From an uncultured Dysosmobacter sp. (GTDB lineage Bacteria; Bacillota; Clostridia; Oscillospirales; Oscillospiraceae), in assembly GCA_934636905.1 (NCBI GenBank), contig CAKUBJ010000002.1, forward strand, positions 17,340 through 81,339: DNA of 64,000 nucleotides, read 5' to 3'. A program made the translations under genes and the position numbers. Below the pieces are notes generated by a model. The model did no database searches, was not told where the DNA came from, and worked only from the letters and a program-made list of their open reading frames with translations. Shown piece by piece: positions 52,239 through 61,587 of this stretch (position 1 is its first letter; each line of letters starts with the position of its first letter).

Positions 52239-53006
52239 TTACCCCAGCCGGAACAGCCGCCGGCCGTTGTCCCAGGTGACGGCAGTCATCTCCTCCGGCG
52301 TCACCTGCTTCCACTCCGCCAGCTTTGCAATGACATGGGGGAGATGGCGGCTGTCATTCCGCCTGCCCCGCACCGGCTCCGGTGCCATGTAGGGTGCGTC
52401 GGTTTCCACCACAATCCGATTCAGCGGCGTTACGGCGGCCACCTCCGGCGCCCGGCGGGCGTTTTTGTAGGTGACGGGGCCGTCAAAGCCCAGATACCAG
52501 CCCCGCTTCAGCAGTTCCTCCGCCATTTCCGGCGAGCCGGAGAAGCAGTGGAACACGCCGGTGACGCCGGGAAACTCCCGGATGATGTCCAGCGTGTCGC
52601 CGTGGGCTTCCCGGTCATGGACAATCACCGGAAGCGCCAGTTCCTCCGCCAGTGCCAGCTGCTTGCGGAACACCGCCTGCTGAAACTCCCGGGGCGGGTT
52701 TTCCTCCCAGTAATAGTCCAGCCCGATTTCGCCGACAGCCACTACCTTCGGCTGTGCCAGCAGCTGCCGCAGTTCCTTCAAATCCGTGTCCTGAAATCCG
52801 GCGCAGTCCTCCGGATGGATGCCGGCGGCGGCGTATACATGGGGGTACTTTTCCGCCAGCGCCGCCGCTGCCCGGGAGGAGGGCAGGTCGCAGCCGGGAT
52901 TCAGCACCAGTCCCACGCCCCCCTCCGGCAGGGCGGTGAGCACCGCGTCCCGGTCACTGTCAAAGTGCTCCGCATCGTAATGGGCATGGGTATCAAAAAT
53001 CGGCAT
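52239..53006 (-). CDS. tatD: TatD-family metal-dependent deoxyribonuclease
   Basis: A 255-residue TIM-barrel hydrolase with FDTHAHYD metal ligands at 4-11, GEIGLDYYW near 92, VIVHDREAHGDT near 127, HCFSGS near 152 and VETDAPYMAPEP near 203. TatD enzymes degrade DNA 3'-5' and are linked to repair; in Firmicutes the gene is often near metG or rnmV, not seen here. ATG 53006 follows GGAGG. Confidence 0.93.
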   Translation of the reverse strand: MPIFDTHAHYDAEHFDSDRDAVLTALPEGGVGLVLNPGCDLPSSRAAAALAEKYPHVYAAAGIHPEDCAGFQDTDLKELRQLLAQPKVVAVGEIGLDYYWEENPPREFQQAVFRKQLALAEELALPVIVHDREAHGDTLDIIREFPGVTGVFHCFSGSPEMAEELLKRGWYLGFDGPVTYKNARRAPEVAAVTPLNRIVVETDAPYMAPEPVRGRRNDSRHLPHVIAKLAEWKQVTPEEMTAVTWDNGRRLFRLG

Positions 53007-53060
53007 GGTTCTGCCTCCGTTCGTTTTTCCTACAGTATACACGGGGACGCGCCGTTTGAA

Positions 53061-53090
53061 AAGGAAAACCGCAGAAATTTTCCTGCGGTT
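53061..53090 (-). terminator. terminator of the phoP-phoR transcript
   Basis: AACCGCAG and CTGCGGTT form an 8-bp stem with TTCCTTTTC after it on the minus strand. Confidence 0.75.
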
Positions 53091-53099
53091 GAGTCCGTG

Positions 53100-54767
53100 T
53101 TACGATTCCGGCGGTGCTTTGGGGAACGTCACCGTAATGACGGTGCCCTTTCCCGGCTCGCTTTCCAGCCGGATGGTGCCGTGGTGACAGGCCACGGCGT
53201 GCTTGACGATGGACAGCCCCAGCCCCGTGCCGCCGATGGCCCGGGAGTGGCTCTTGTCCACCCGGTAGAAGCGCTCGAACACCCGGCTCTGCTCCGCCGC
53301 CGGGATGCCGATGCCCGTATCCCGGGCGGTCAGCAGGGCGCTGTCCGCCGTTTCTCCCACCGTCACCGTGACGCTGCCGCCGGGGACGTTGTACTTCACC
53401 GCGTTTTCACAGAGGTTGTACACAATCTCGTGCAGCAGACGCCGGACGCCGGTCATCACCGCCGGCGTCCCCGTTACGGTGACGGTGACGCCGCTGCCGG
53501 CAGCCAGATCCGCCAGGGGGCGGACGGCCTCCTGCGCCAGCTGCAGAAGGTCTGCCTTTTCCATGGGCAGCCGGCCGCCCTCGTCCAGCTGGGACAGGCG
53601 GATGATGTCGTTGATAAGTGCCACCAGACGCTCCGCCTCCTGCCGGATGCGGCGGAGAAAGTGGGGGCAGTCTTCCGGCTTTGCAAGGCCGCTTTCCATC
53701 AGTTCCGCGCTGCCGATGATGGATTGCAGGGGCGTTTTCAGTTCGTGGGACACATTGGCGGTAAATTCCCGCCGCATCCGCTCCGCCGCCGCCTGCTCCG
53801 TCACGTCAAAGGCCAGAAGCACCGTGCCCAGAGCATTCCCGCCGGCGTCGATGCGGCTGATGTCAAACTGATAGTCCCGGTCATTCAATTCCGTCCGCAG
53901 CTGGCTGTGGCCGCCGTCCATGGCGCTGCGGATTCCTGCGCTGAGGTCGGGGCACCGCTCCACCGTCAGAAAATCCCGGCCGATGCAGCCGGCATCGGTG
54001 TGGAACAGCGCCTGTGCCGCCGGATTGATGCTGAGGATGGCGTCGCCGACGTTCAGCAGCACCAGCCCCTCCTGCATACTGGCGGTAATCTGGTCAAATT
54101 CGGCCTGCCGCTGCTTCAGCCGCAGGGTCTGCCGGTCGATTTCCCTCCGCTGGGCATGGATGCGGGTCAGCAGGGGGGACAGTTCCTCGTAGCACTGATT
54201 TTCCAACGGGTGCTCCAAATCCAGCCGGTTCAGGGGTTCCACCACCCGCCTTGCCGCCTGCCCTGCCAGCAGGGCGGACAGCGCCGCCGCCAGCAGTACC
54301 ACCGCCAGAATCACCGGCAGCATTCCCGCCGCCAGCATCCACGGGGTTTTCCGGCTGGCGGCAATGCGGAGCACCGTACCGTCGGACAGGCGCACCGCCT
54401 GATAGACGGTTTTCTCCGCCCGGGTGTCGGAATACCGGGTGCTGCTGCCGCGCCCCTGTGTAAGCGCCTCCCGGATTTCCTCCCGCTGGGCGTGGCTGCC
54501 CATGGACGCCGCGTCCTCCCGGGTGTCGAAGAGGACGGTGCCGTCCGCCGCCACCCAGGTAAGGCGGTCGGCAGAGGTGCCCACCCGGCGGAGATAGTCC
54601 TCGCCGTCCGCTTCCACCGCCGCTGCGGCCAGATTCAGTTCCGCCTGAAGCTGGCGCTCCTGCAGGGCGCCGAAATAGCGGTACAGGCATCCGGTTACCG
54701 CCAGCAGGGAGGCCAGCAGCACCGTCAGCGCCGCCGCCAGCGTGGAGCGGAAAATTTTCCCCGTCAT
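53100..54767 (-). CDS. phoR: phosphate-sensing histidine kinase PhoR-like
   Basis: A 555-residue membrane kinase. First helix about 10-32, an extracytoplasmic sensor region of about 120 residues, second helix about 150-172, a HAMP-like linker, a PAS domain (about 220-310), HisKA with phospho-acceptor NVSHELKTPLQS near 330, and HATPase with NLCENAVKYN, DTGIGIP and GTGLGLSIV boxes. It overlaps the response-regulator gene by 4 nt and lies directly after phoU-pst on the map, supporting a phosphate-starvation role. Confidence 0.93.
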   Translation of the reverse strand: MTGKIFRSTLAAALTVLLASLLAVTGCLYRYFGALQERQLQAELNLAAAAVEADGEDYLRRVGTSADRLTWVAADGTVLFDTREDAASMGSHAQREEIREALTQGRGSSTRYSDTRAEKTVYQAVRLSDGTVLRIAASRKTPWMLAAGMLPVILAVVLLAAALSALLAGQAARRVVEPLNRLDLEHPLENQCYEELSPLLTRIHAQRREIDRQTLRLKQRQAEFDQITASMQEGLVLLNVGDAILSINPAAQALFHTDAGCIGRDFLTVERCPDLSAGIRSAMDGGHSQLRTELNDRDYQFDISRIDAGGNALGTVLLAFDVTEQAAAERMRREFTANVSHELKTPLQSIIGSAELMESGLAKPEDCPHFLRRIRQEAERLVALINDIIRLSQLDEGGRLPMEKADLLQLAQEAVRPLADLAAGSGVTVTVTGTPAVMTGVRRLLHEIVYNLCENAVKYNVPGGSVTVTVGETADSALLTARDTGIGIPAAEQSRVFERFYRVDKSHSRAIGGTGLGLSIVKHAVACHHGTIRLESEPGKGTVITVTFPKAPPES

Positions 54768-55438
54768 TGCGCCCGCTCCCAGCGGTAGCCCACGTTCCGC
54801 ACCGTTTCAATCTGCCGGCCATACGCCCCCAGCTTCTGCCGCAGGGTGCGGATGTGCATATCCAGCGTGCGGCTGTCGTCCATGTAGGCCATGTTCCACA
54901 CCTGAGTAAACAGCTGCTCCCGGGAAAAGGCGGTGCCGGGATGGGACAGGAACATCCGCAGCAGCTCAAATTCCTTGTAGGTCAGCGGAATCCGCTGCCC
55001 CTCCGCCGTGACGGTGCGCTGGGTGAGATCCATCTGCAGCCCGCCGTCGGACAGGACGGCGGCGGCCTCCGCCGGCCGGCAGCGCCGCAGCACCGCCTTC
55101 ACCCGGGACACCATCTCCATGACGCCGAAGGGCTTCACCAGATAGTCGTCGGCCCCCAGATCCAGACTCTGGATCTTGTCGTATTCCGCCCCCTTGGCGG
55201 TGGCCATAATCACGGGGATCTCCCGGAGTTCCGGGGCGGCCTTCATGCGCTTGAGCAGGGAGACGCCGTCCTCCCCCGGCAGCATGACATCCAGCAGCAC
55301 CAGCTGGGGCTTTTCCCTCCGGAGTGCTTCCCAGAAGTCGGCTCCGTTTTCAAATCCCCGGGCTTCCAAACCGGTGGACGCCAGCGCATACAGCTCAATC
55401 TCCCGGATTCCCGCATCATCCTCCACGCACCAGATCAT
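54764..55438 (-). CDS. phoP: response regulator PhoP/PhoB-like
   Basis: A 224-residue OmpR-family regulator. Receiver domain with acidic pocket EDD near 5-7, phospho-acceptor LLDVMLPGEDG near 50 and Lys in LVKPFG near 102. The C-terminal winged helix has LTYKEFELLRMFLSHPGTAFSREQL and the VRNVGYRWE end. GGGAGG precedes the ATG. It probably activates the pst operon. Confidence 0.94.
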   Translation of the reverse strand: MIWCVEDDAGIREIELYALASTGLEARGFENGADFWEALRREKPQLVLLDVMLPGEDGVSLLKRMKAAPELREIPVIMATAKGAEYDKIQSLDLGADDYLVKPFGVMEMVSRVKAVLRRCRPAEAAAVLSDGGLQMDLTQRTVTAEGQRIPLTYKEFELLRMFLSHPGTAFSREQLFTQVWNMAYMDDSRTLDMHIRTLRQKLGAYGRQIETVRNVGYRWERAQ

Positions 55439-55466
55439 CCTGCTGCCCTCCCCGTGTTTCTGTCAT

Positions 55467-56120
55467 TCAGGTAAATGTGATTTCTTCCTTGTGCACGCCG
55501 CTGACGGAGTAGATGACCCACTCGGCAATGTTGGTGGCGTGGTCGCCGATGCGCTCGTAATACTTGGCAATCATCAGCAGATCCAGGGCATACTCCCCCT
55601 CGGCGGGGTGCTCCGCAATCCGCCCGATGAGGCTCTGCTTCACCTGTGCAAACTGCGCATCCACAACATCGTCTTCGGCAATCACCTGTTTTGCCAACAT
55701 TATATCACATTTTACATAGGCGTCCACACTTTCTGTCACCATTCGGATTACGGCTCTTGCCATTTCCTTCAGCAGGGCGTTGGTTTCCGCCTGCCGTCCG
55801 TCCAGAAAGGAGATGATTTCCGCAATGTCCTCCGCCTGATCGCCGATGCGCTCCATGTCGGTAATCATCTTCAGTGCGGCGGAAATCTGCCGCAGATCCC
55901 GGGCCACCGGCTGCTGCTGCAGCAGCAGCTTCAGGCACAGATTTTCAATGTCCCGCTCCTTGCGGTCGATTTCCCCGTCCAGCGGCGCCACCCGGGCGGC
56001 CAGCGCCTGATCCTCTGTCAGCGCCCGGGAGGACAGGGCAATCACCTCTTCGCACAGAGCGCCCATTTCAATCATCTCGTGATTCAGCTGTGCCAGCTGC
56101 TGGTCAAACTTGCTGCGCAT
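55467..56120 (-). CDS. phoU: phosphate transport system regulator PhoU
   Basis: A 217-residue helical protein of two similar three-helix bundles with metal-binding ERIGDQAEDIAE near 90 and ERIGDHATNIAEW near 195. It damps PhoR signalling when phosphate is ample. The ATG at 56120 fits family starts (MRSKFDQQL); an ATG 15 nt upstream also has GGAG before it and cannot be excluded. Confidence 0.93.
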   Translation of the reverse strand: MRSKFDQQLAQLNHEMIEMGALCEEVIALSSRALTEDQALAARVAPLDGEIDRKERDIENLCLKLLLQQQPVARDLRQISAALKMITDMERIGDQAEDIAEIISFLDGRQAETNALLKEMARAVIRMVTESVDAYVKCDIMLAKQVIAEDDVVDAQFAQVKQSLIGRIAEHPAEGEYALDLLMIAKYYERIGDHATNIAEWVIYSVSGVHKEEITFT

Positions 56121-56264
56121 ACTGTAAAACTCCATTCTGCCGCTCCACACTCTTCCGCGTCTACTCCATCGAGCGGCAGATGGAGTTTCCTGTATGCACC
56201 GCGGCTGCCGCGGAAGCGGCCAGTGGTGCGCATAAAAATGATTTGGGTCATTGAATTTATTCGA

Positions 56265-57020
56265 TTACCCAAATCGCCCTGTAATATAATCCTCCGTCCG
56301 CTTGTCGGCAGGGGTGGAGAACAGCTGCTCCGTCTTTCCGAACTCCACCAGTTCCCCCAGCAGGAAGAAGGCGGTGTTGTCGGAAATCCGGGCGGCCTGC
56401 TGCATATTGTGGGTCACCATCACCACGGTGCAGCGGTTTTTCAGTTCCGTGGCCAGATCCTCAATCTGGGAGGTGGAGATGGGATCCAGCGCGCTGGTGG
56501 ACTCATCCATCAGCAGCACCTCCGGCTCCACCGCCAGCGCCCGGGCAATGCACAGCCGCTGCTGCTGGCCGCCGGAAAGGCTCAGGGCGCTTTTTTTCAG
56601 GCGGTCTTTTACCTCGTCCCAGATGGCGGCGGAGCGGAGGGAATTTTCCACAATCTCATCCAGCTTCGCCCGGTTCCGGACGCCGTGGGTTCGGGGGCCG
56701 TAGGCCACGTTGTCGTAAACGCTCATGGGGAAGGGGTTGGCCTTCTGAAAGACCATGCCAATCCGCCTGCGGAGCCAGATGGGGTCAACCCCGCCGTCGT
56801 AGATGTTTTCCTCGTGGAAAATCACCTGTCCGGTGATTTTCACCGAAGGGATCAGGTCGTTCATCCGGTTCAGCGTCCGCAGGAAGGTGGATTTGCCGCA
56901 GCCGGAGGGGCCGATAAAGGCGGTAATCTCATGCGCCGGGATGGCGACGGATACATCGTGGAGGGCATGGTTGGTGCCGTACCACAGATTCAGCTGTTTT
57001 GCTTCCAAAATCGGTTCCAT
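56265..57020 (-). CDS. pstB: phosphate ABC transporter ATP-binding protein PstB
   Basis: A 251-residue ATPase with Walker [10 protein letters not shown] near 37, the PstB-typical [20 protein letters not shown], signature LSGGQQQR near 148 and Walker [14 protein letters not shown]. It follows pstA by 9 nt. Confidence 0.97.
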   Translation of the reverse strand: MEPILEAKQLNLWYGTNHALHDVSVAIPAHEITAFIGPSGCGKSTFLRTLNRMNDLIPSVKITGQVIFHEENIYDGGVDPIWLRRRIGMVFQKANPFPMSVYDNVAYGPRTHGVRNRAKLDEIVENSLRSAAIWDEVKDRLKKSALSLSGGQQQRLCIARALAVEPEVLLMDESTSALDPISTSQIEDLATELKNRCTVVMVTHNMQQAARISDNTAFFLLGELVEFGKTEQLFSTPADKRTEDYITGRFG

Positions 57021-57029
57021 ATGGATTCC

Positions 57030-57884
57030 TCAATTCTTTTTCAGCTTCCGCCCCAGAAAGGCGGCGGAGAGGTTAATCAGCAGGGTCAGCAGCATCAGGA
57101 TAGCGGCGATGGAAAAAGCCACCGCCGTTTCGCCCCGCTCGTTGGCGTAGACATACAGGGCTACCGTCAGCGTGGCGGAGGAGGAATGCAGCGACTTGAT
57201 GAAGCCGTTGAGCACCAGCCCGAATCCGGCGGTGTACAGCAGGGCGGCGCTTTCCCCCACAATGCGGCCCACCGCCAGAATGCAGCCGGTGACGATGCCG
57301 TCAATGGCGTTGGGCAGCACCACCGTGCGCACCATGCGCCACTTGCCGGCGCCCAGCCCCAGCGCCCCCTCCCGGTAGGACTGGGGGACGGTTTTCAGGC
57401 TCTCCTGGGTGGTGCGGAGGATAGTGGGCAGAATCATCACCACCAGCGTCAGACCGCCGGCAAGGATGCCCGCCTGCAGATTCATCTTCTGCACGAAAAA
57501 CAGCATACCCACCAGTCCGAAGATGATGGAGGGGATGCCCGTCAGGGTTTCGGCGGCAAACTCAATCAGTCCCACCAGCTTTTTGTTTTCGGCGTATTCC
57601 GTCAGGTAGATGGCGGCGCCCACCCCCAGAGGCAGGACGATGACCATGGCCACCAGAATGATATAGAGGGTGTTGAGAATGTTGGGCAGGATTCCGATGG
57701 TGTTTTTCAGGTAGCTGGTCTGGCCGGACAGCAGTTCCCACGTCAGACCCGGAATGCCCCGGTAGAAGATATAGCCAATCAAAAACGCCAGCAGGGCGCA
57801 GGTCAGTCCCGCGCAAAGCCACACCAGCGCCCGCATTCCCGTGTCATAGGCGCGGCGGCGGGGAGATAATTTCCGGTCGTCCAT
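57030..57884 (-). CDS. pstA: phosphate ABC transporter permease PstA
   Basis: A 284-residue permease with six helices, AIYLTEYAENKKLVGLIEFAAETLTGIPSIIFGL and the GALGLGAGKWRMVRTVVLP coupling loop. ATG 57884 follows GGAGGG and nearly touches the pstC stop. Confidence 0.96.
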   Translation of the reverse strand: MDDRKLSPRRRAYDTGMRALVWLCAGLTCALLAFLIGYIFYRGIPGLTWELLSGQTSYLKNTIGILPNILNTLYIILVAMVIVLPLGVGAAIYLTEYAENKKLVGLIEFAAETLTGIPSIIFGLVGMLFFVQKMNLQAGILAGGLTLVVMILPTILRTTQESLKTVPQSYREGALGLGAGKWRMVRTVVLPNAIDGIVTGCILAVGRIVGESAALLYTAGFGLVLNGFIKSLHSSSATLTVALYVYANERGETAVAFSIAAILMLLTLLINLSAAFLGRKLKKN

Positions 57885-57885
57885 G

Positions 57886-58848
57886 TCAGCCCTCCTTGCG
57901 ATTCTTGATGCACACATTCAGGAGCACGTTAATCAGCATGATAAAGAGAAACAGCACCAGCCCGATGGAATACAGCGCCTGCTGGTAAAGGCTGCCCGGG
58001 CTGGCATAGGCCATACCGGAGATAATGCCGGTGGTAAGGAAGCGCACCGGGGTAAAAATTCCCGGCATATTGGACACGTTGCCTGCCACCATGATGATGG
58101 CCATGGCCTCACCGATGGCACGACCCACTCCCAGCACCACGGCAGTGGCCACGCCGCTGCGGGCGGCGTGGAGGCTGACACGGAACCATGTTTCCGTGTC
58201 CGTGGCGCCCAGGGCCAGACTGGCCTCCTCATATTCCTTGGGCACCGCCCGGAGAGCGGTTTCCGACACGTTGATAATGGAGGGGAGAATCATAATGGCC
58301 AGCACGATGACCGCCGCCAGCAGGCAGGCGCCGGAGCCAAGGGAGAAGGTTTTCTGAATGGCCGGCACCAGCACGATCATGCCCACAAGGCCGTACACCA
58401 CGGAGGGAATGCCCGCCAGCAGCTGCACGGCGGCGCGGATGACTGCCGCCAGCTTCGGCGGCGCCGCCTTGGCCAGAAATACGGCGGTCATCAGCCCCAC
58501 GGGCACGCCGATGACCATGGCGCCGGCGGTGCCGTAGACGGAACTGAGGATAAAGGCCAGAATCCCGTATTGGGCGCCGGTGGTGGTGTTGGTGGGGTCC
58601 CAGACCTCACCGAACAGGAAGTTGGCAAGGCCGATTTCCCGGATGGCCGGCAAGCCGGAGACAATCAGGTAGATGCTGATGAGCAGCACGAAGGCCACCG
58701 CCACGATGCCGCACAGCAGGAAAATCAGGTGAATCAGTTCCTCCACGGTTTTGCGGAGGCGGTAGCCGTTCCGTTCCTGCCCGCCGGCAGGGGCGTCCGT
58801 CAGGCTCTTCGCCGCGCCCACGGCGGTTACGATTGCGTCAGAGTCCAT
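57886..58848 (-). CDS. pstC: phosphate ABC transporter permease PstC
   Basis: A 320-residue permease with a cytoplasmic N terminus of about 35 residues, then six helices. RAAVQLLAGIPSVVYGLVGM and EEASLALGATDTETWFRVSL are family motifs. ATG 58848 follows AAAGGAG. The gap to pstS holds a small CTCC/GGAG hairpin near 58881-58904. Confidence 0.96.
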   Translation of the reverse strand: MDSDAIVTAVGAAKSLTDAPAGGQERNGYRLRKTVEELIHLIFLLCGIVAVAFVLLISIYLIVSGLPAIREIGLANFLFGEVWDPTNTTTGAQYGILAFILSSVYGTAGAMVIGVPVGLMTAVFLAKAAPPKLAAVIRAAVQLLAGIPSVVYGLVGMIVLVPAIQKTFSLGSGACLLAAVIVLAIMILPSIINVSETALRAVPKEYEEASLALGATDTETWFRVSLHAARSGVATAVVLGVGRAIGEAMAIIMVAGNVSNMPGIFTPVRFLTTGIISGMAYASPGSLYQQALYSIGLVLFLFIMLINVLLNVCIKNRKEG

Positions 58849-58966
58849 GCTTGACTCCTTTCTTATTCTGTGGGAACAGCCTCCACCCGAAGCAGGGATG
58901 GAGGCGTTTCCAATGGTTGCGAGGAGGGGTACGGGGAATCCGGAAAGGGTTCCCGCCAGGGAAGAT

Positions 58967-59851
58967 TTACTTGGCCACAGCCACGGCGCCGGCAGTCTTG
59001 ATAAGGTCGTTGGCGGCAACAGAGGTGGCGTAGTCGAAGAAGGCCTGCGCGGCAGGGGACAGCGTTTCGCCGGTCTTGGTTACCAGGACGAAGGGGCGCT
59101 GGATGGCGTAGCTGCCGTCCAGAACCGTGGCCTCCGTGCAGGCCACGCCGCTAACGGTGACAGCCTTGACGGTGTCCTTGCCCTCCACGGCGGAGAGGGA
59201 GGCGTAACCGATGGCGTTGGGGTTGCCGGCCACCGCTTCAATGACGCCGCCGGTGGAGGTCAGTTCCTGATCCAGCTTGCAGGCATCCTTGGTGCCGGTG
59301 ATGGACTCGAAGCCGTCACGGGTGCCGGAGCCGGCTTCCCGGCCGATACAGGAGATGACGCCGGTGTCGCCGCCCACTTCGCTCCAGTCGGTGATTTCAC
59401 CGGTGAAGATTTTGCCAATCTGCTCCACGGTGAGGTTGTCCACCTTGCTGCCGGCGTTGACGATGACAGCGATACCGTCCAGCGCCACGGTGGTGCCGGT
59501 GAGGCCGCCGGAAACCTCCTCATCCTTCAGTGCGCGGGAGGAGAGGCCGATGTTGGCAGAGCCGTTGGAGACGGCTTCGATGCCTGCGCCGGAGCCGGTG
59601 GGGTCATAGGTGACGGTGACGCCGCTGTTGTCCGCCATGAACTGCTCGCTGAGGGCGCCGATGACCTTTTCCATGGAGGTGGAGCCGTTGGTAGACACGC
59701 TGCCGGAGAGGGCAGTTTCCGCGGGAGCCTCAGTCTGAGTGTTGCTGTCCGCGCTGGTATCGGTGGCGGGTGCTTCTGCCTTGGAGCCGCAGCCGGTGAG
59801 GGCCGCCAGGCTCAGAGCCAGTGTTAAAATCAGTGCAAATGTCTTTTTCAT
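58967..59851 (-). CDS. pstS: phosphate-binding lipoprotein PstS
   Basis: A 294-residue binding protein with lipobox LTGC (Cys21). Phosphate-ligand segments GSVSTNGSTSMEKVI near 50, GSGAGIEAVSNGSANIGLSSR near 87 and GREAGSGTRDGF near 170 are clear. First gene of pstSCAB-phoU. A PhoB-type box upstream is not convincing by eye. Confidence 0.96.
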   Translation of the reverse strand: MKKTFALILTLALSLAALTGCGSKAEAPATDTSADSNTQTEAPAETALSGSVSTNGSTSMEKVIGALSEQFMADNSGVTVTYDPTGSGAGIEAVSNGSANIGLSSRALKDEEVSGGLTGTTVALDGIAVIVNAGSKVDNLTVEQIGKIFTGEITDWSEVGGDTGVISCIGREAGSGTRDGFESITGTKDACKLDQELTSTGGVIEAVAGNPNAIGYASLSAVEGKDTVKAVTVSGVACTEATVLDGSYAIQRPFVLVTKTGETLSPAAQAFFDYATSVAANDLIKTAGAVAVAK

Positions 59852-59990
59852 GTTGTTCTTCCTCGATTTCCTATGAGTTTGTTTGGACTTCTCAGTACGC
59901 TTTCAGTGTACCCGTTTCATGTAAAATGAAAAAGACAGGGAAGGTAAAGTTCATGTCAAATCGGCTGAGCCGCAGAAATGTGCCGGCTTT

Positions 59991-60020
59991 TCATATTCTT
60001 CCCCGTTCCGGGCATACTGA
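59991..60020 (+). promoter_or_regulatory. candidate sigma-G promoter of spoVAD
   Basis: TCATA at 59991-59995, a 17-nt spacer and CATACTGA at 60013-60020. This is close to the forespore sigma-G pattern (GMATR, 17-18 nt, CATNHTA) and fits the forespore expression of spoVA genes. Confidence 0.5.
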
Positions 60021-60054
60021 CCCCGGATACCAACGGAAGGAAAGGGTGATTTCC

Positions 60055-61068
60055 ATGAGCAGGCGGATTGGCCGGAGGACGGCGGTTTTGCAGACGCCGC
60101 CGTCGGTGCTGTCCTTCGCCAACATCGGTGGGCGGATGGAAGGGCAGGGGCCTTTGTCCAAATATTTTGACGAACTGTGCGACGACTCATTTTTCGGGGA
60201 GAAAACATGGGAAAAGGCGGAGTCCGCCATGCAGAAGAAGGTCTTGCAGCGGGCGCTGGAGCAGGCAGGGCTGAAGCCCGGGGATCTGGACTGCGTGCTG
60301 GCAGGAGATCTGCTGAACCAGTGCACCGGCTCTTCCTTCGGCCTGCGGGAGTCTGGCATTCCCTTTCTGGGGCTGTACGGCGCCTGCTCCACCATGGGGG
60401 AGGCTCTGATGCTGGCGGCGCTGCTGATCGACGGAGGCTTCGCCTCGCTGGCCGCCGCTCAGGCCAGTTCCCACTTCTGCACTGCCGAGCGGCAGTACCG
60501 GATGCCGGTGCCCTACGGCAGCCAGCGGACGCCCACCGCCCAGTGGACGGCCACCGCCGCCGGGTGCACCATTTTATCCGCTCAGGGGCCGGGGCCGTAC
60601 CTCACCCACGTCACCTGCGGCAGAATCGTGGACAAGGGAATCACCGATGCCAACAACATGGGTGCTGCCATGGCCCCTGCCGCCTATGACACCCTCCGGG
60701 CCTTTTTCTCCGACACGGGAACCGCTCCGGCGGACTACGACGCCATTTTCACCGGCGATCTGGGGGAACTGGGGCACGAAATCGTCACCGACTTCTTCCG
60801 GCAGGACGGCGTGGACATGACAAAGAACTATTTTGACTGCGGGATGCTCCTCTATGACCGGGAAAAGCAGGATATGCACGCCGGTGGTTCCGGCTGCGGC
60901 TGCTCCGCCGCTGTGTTCAACGGCTATCTTCTTACCGGATTGAAGCAGGGGCGCTGGCATCGGATTCTCTTTGCCCCCACCGGGGCGCTGCTGTCCCCTA
61001 CCACCAGCTTTCAGGGGGAATCCATTCCCGGCATCTGTCATCTGGTGTGCGTCAGCACGGAAAGGTAA
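60055..61068 (+). CDS. spoVAD: stage V sporulation protein AD
   Basis: A 337-residue thiolase-fold protein needed for dipicolinic-acid uptake into the forespore. FANIGGRMEGQGPLSKYFD near 22, GDLLNQCTGSSFGLRE near 83, LYGACSTMGEAL near 105, and the C-terminal GGSGCGCSAAVFNGYLL are SpoVAD hallmarks. SpoVAD binds DPA but has no thiolase chemistry. GGAAGGAAAGGG precedes the ATG. The usual upstream spoVAC is not in front of it here; the preceding gene is divergent pstS. Confidence 0.95.
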   Translation: MSRRIGRRTAVLQTPPSVLSFANIGGRMEGQGPLSKYFDELCDDSFFGEKTWEKAESAMQKKVLQRALEQAGLKPGDLDCVLAGDLLNQCTGSSFGLRESGIPFLGLYGACSTMGEALMLAALLIDGGFASLAAAQASSHFCTAERQYRMPVPYGSQRTPTAQWTATAAGCTILSAQGPGPYLTHVTCGRIVDKGITDANNMGAAMAPAAYDTLRAFFSDTGTAPADYDAIFTGDLGELGHEIVTDFFRQDGVDMTKNYFDCGMLLYDREKQDMHAGGSGCGCSAAVFNGYLLTGLKQGRWHRILFAPTGALLSPTTSFQGESIPGICHLVCVSTER

Positions 61069-61071
61069 TGT

Positions 61072-61428
61072 ATGGACTATCTGAACGCGTTTCTCTGCGG
61101 CGGCATTCTCTGTGCCGTCGGTCAGATTCTCATCGATCGCACCCGGCTGACCCCTGCCCGGATCCTGACGGGCTATGTGGTGGCCGGAGTGCTTCTCAGT
61201 GCACTGGGGCTGTACCAGCCCATTGCCGACTGGGGCGGCGCCGGGGCTACTGTCCCCCTGACGGGCTTTGGCCACGCGCTGGCCAAAGGTGTGGAAAAAG
61301 CGGTGGCGGAGCGAGGCTGGCTGGGCGTCCTCACCGGCGGCCTCACCGCCGCAGCAGGCGGTATTACCGCCGCCGTCGTCTCCGCCGTCCTGACGGCGCT
61401 GATTTTCAGGCCGGGGGAAAAGCGGTAA
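61072..61428 (+). CDS. spoVAE: stage V sporulation protein AE (SpoVAEb)
   Basis: A 118-residue membrane protein with three or four helices, FLCGGILCAVGQILIDRTRLTPARILTGYVV and GFGHALAKGVEKAVAERGWLGVLTGGLTAAAGG, typical of SpoVAE/SpoVAEb channel subunits. It starts 4 nt after spoVAD with GAAAGG as ribosome site. A hairpin (GGGAATGCGGG with CCCGCATTTCCC, one bulge) at about 61438-61484 may end the transcript. Confidence 0.93.
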   Translation: MDYLNAFLCGGILCAVGQILIDRTRLTPARILTGYVVAGVLLSALGLYQPIADWGGAGATVPLTGFGHALAKGVEKAVAERGWLGVLTGGLTAAAGGITAAVVSAVLTALIFRPGEKR

Positions 61429-61587
61429 GGCATGGGGCGGGAATGCGGGAACCGGGCGGCCTGCGCCCCTCCCCGCATTTCCCCCCTCTGTACATTTTCC
61501 AAATTGTTATCGTTTTGTTCTTCTTTTCTGCCGGGATGTCTGGTATACTGGATTTATCTATTATTCGACAGAAAGGATCTGTTTTTC

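Noticed and set aside
52188..57869. Plus-strand ORFs of 866 and 897 codons opposite tatD-phoR and phoU-pst
   Set aside because: They cross several real genes and intergenic gaps on the other strand and resemble no protein.
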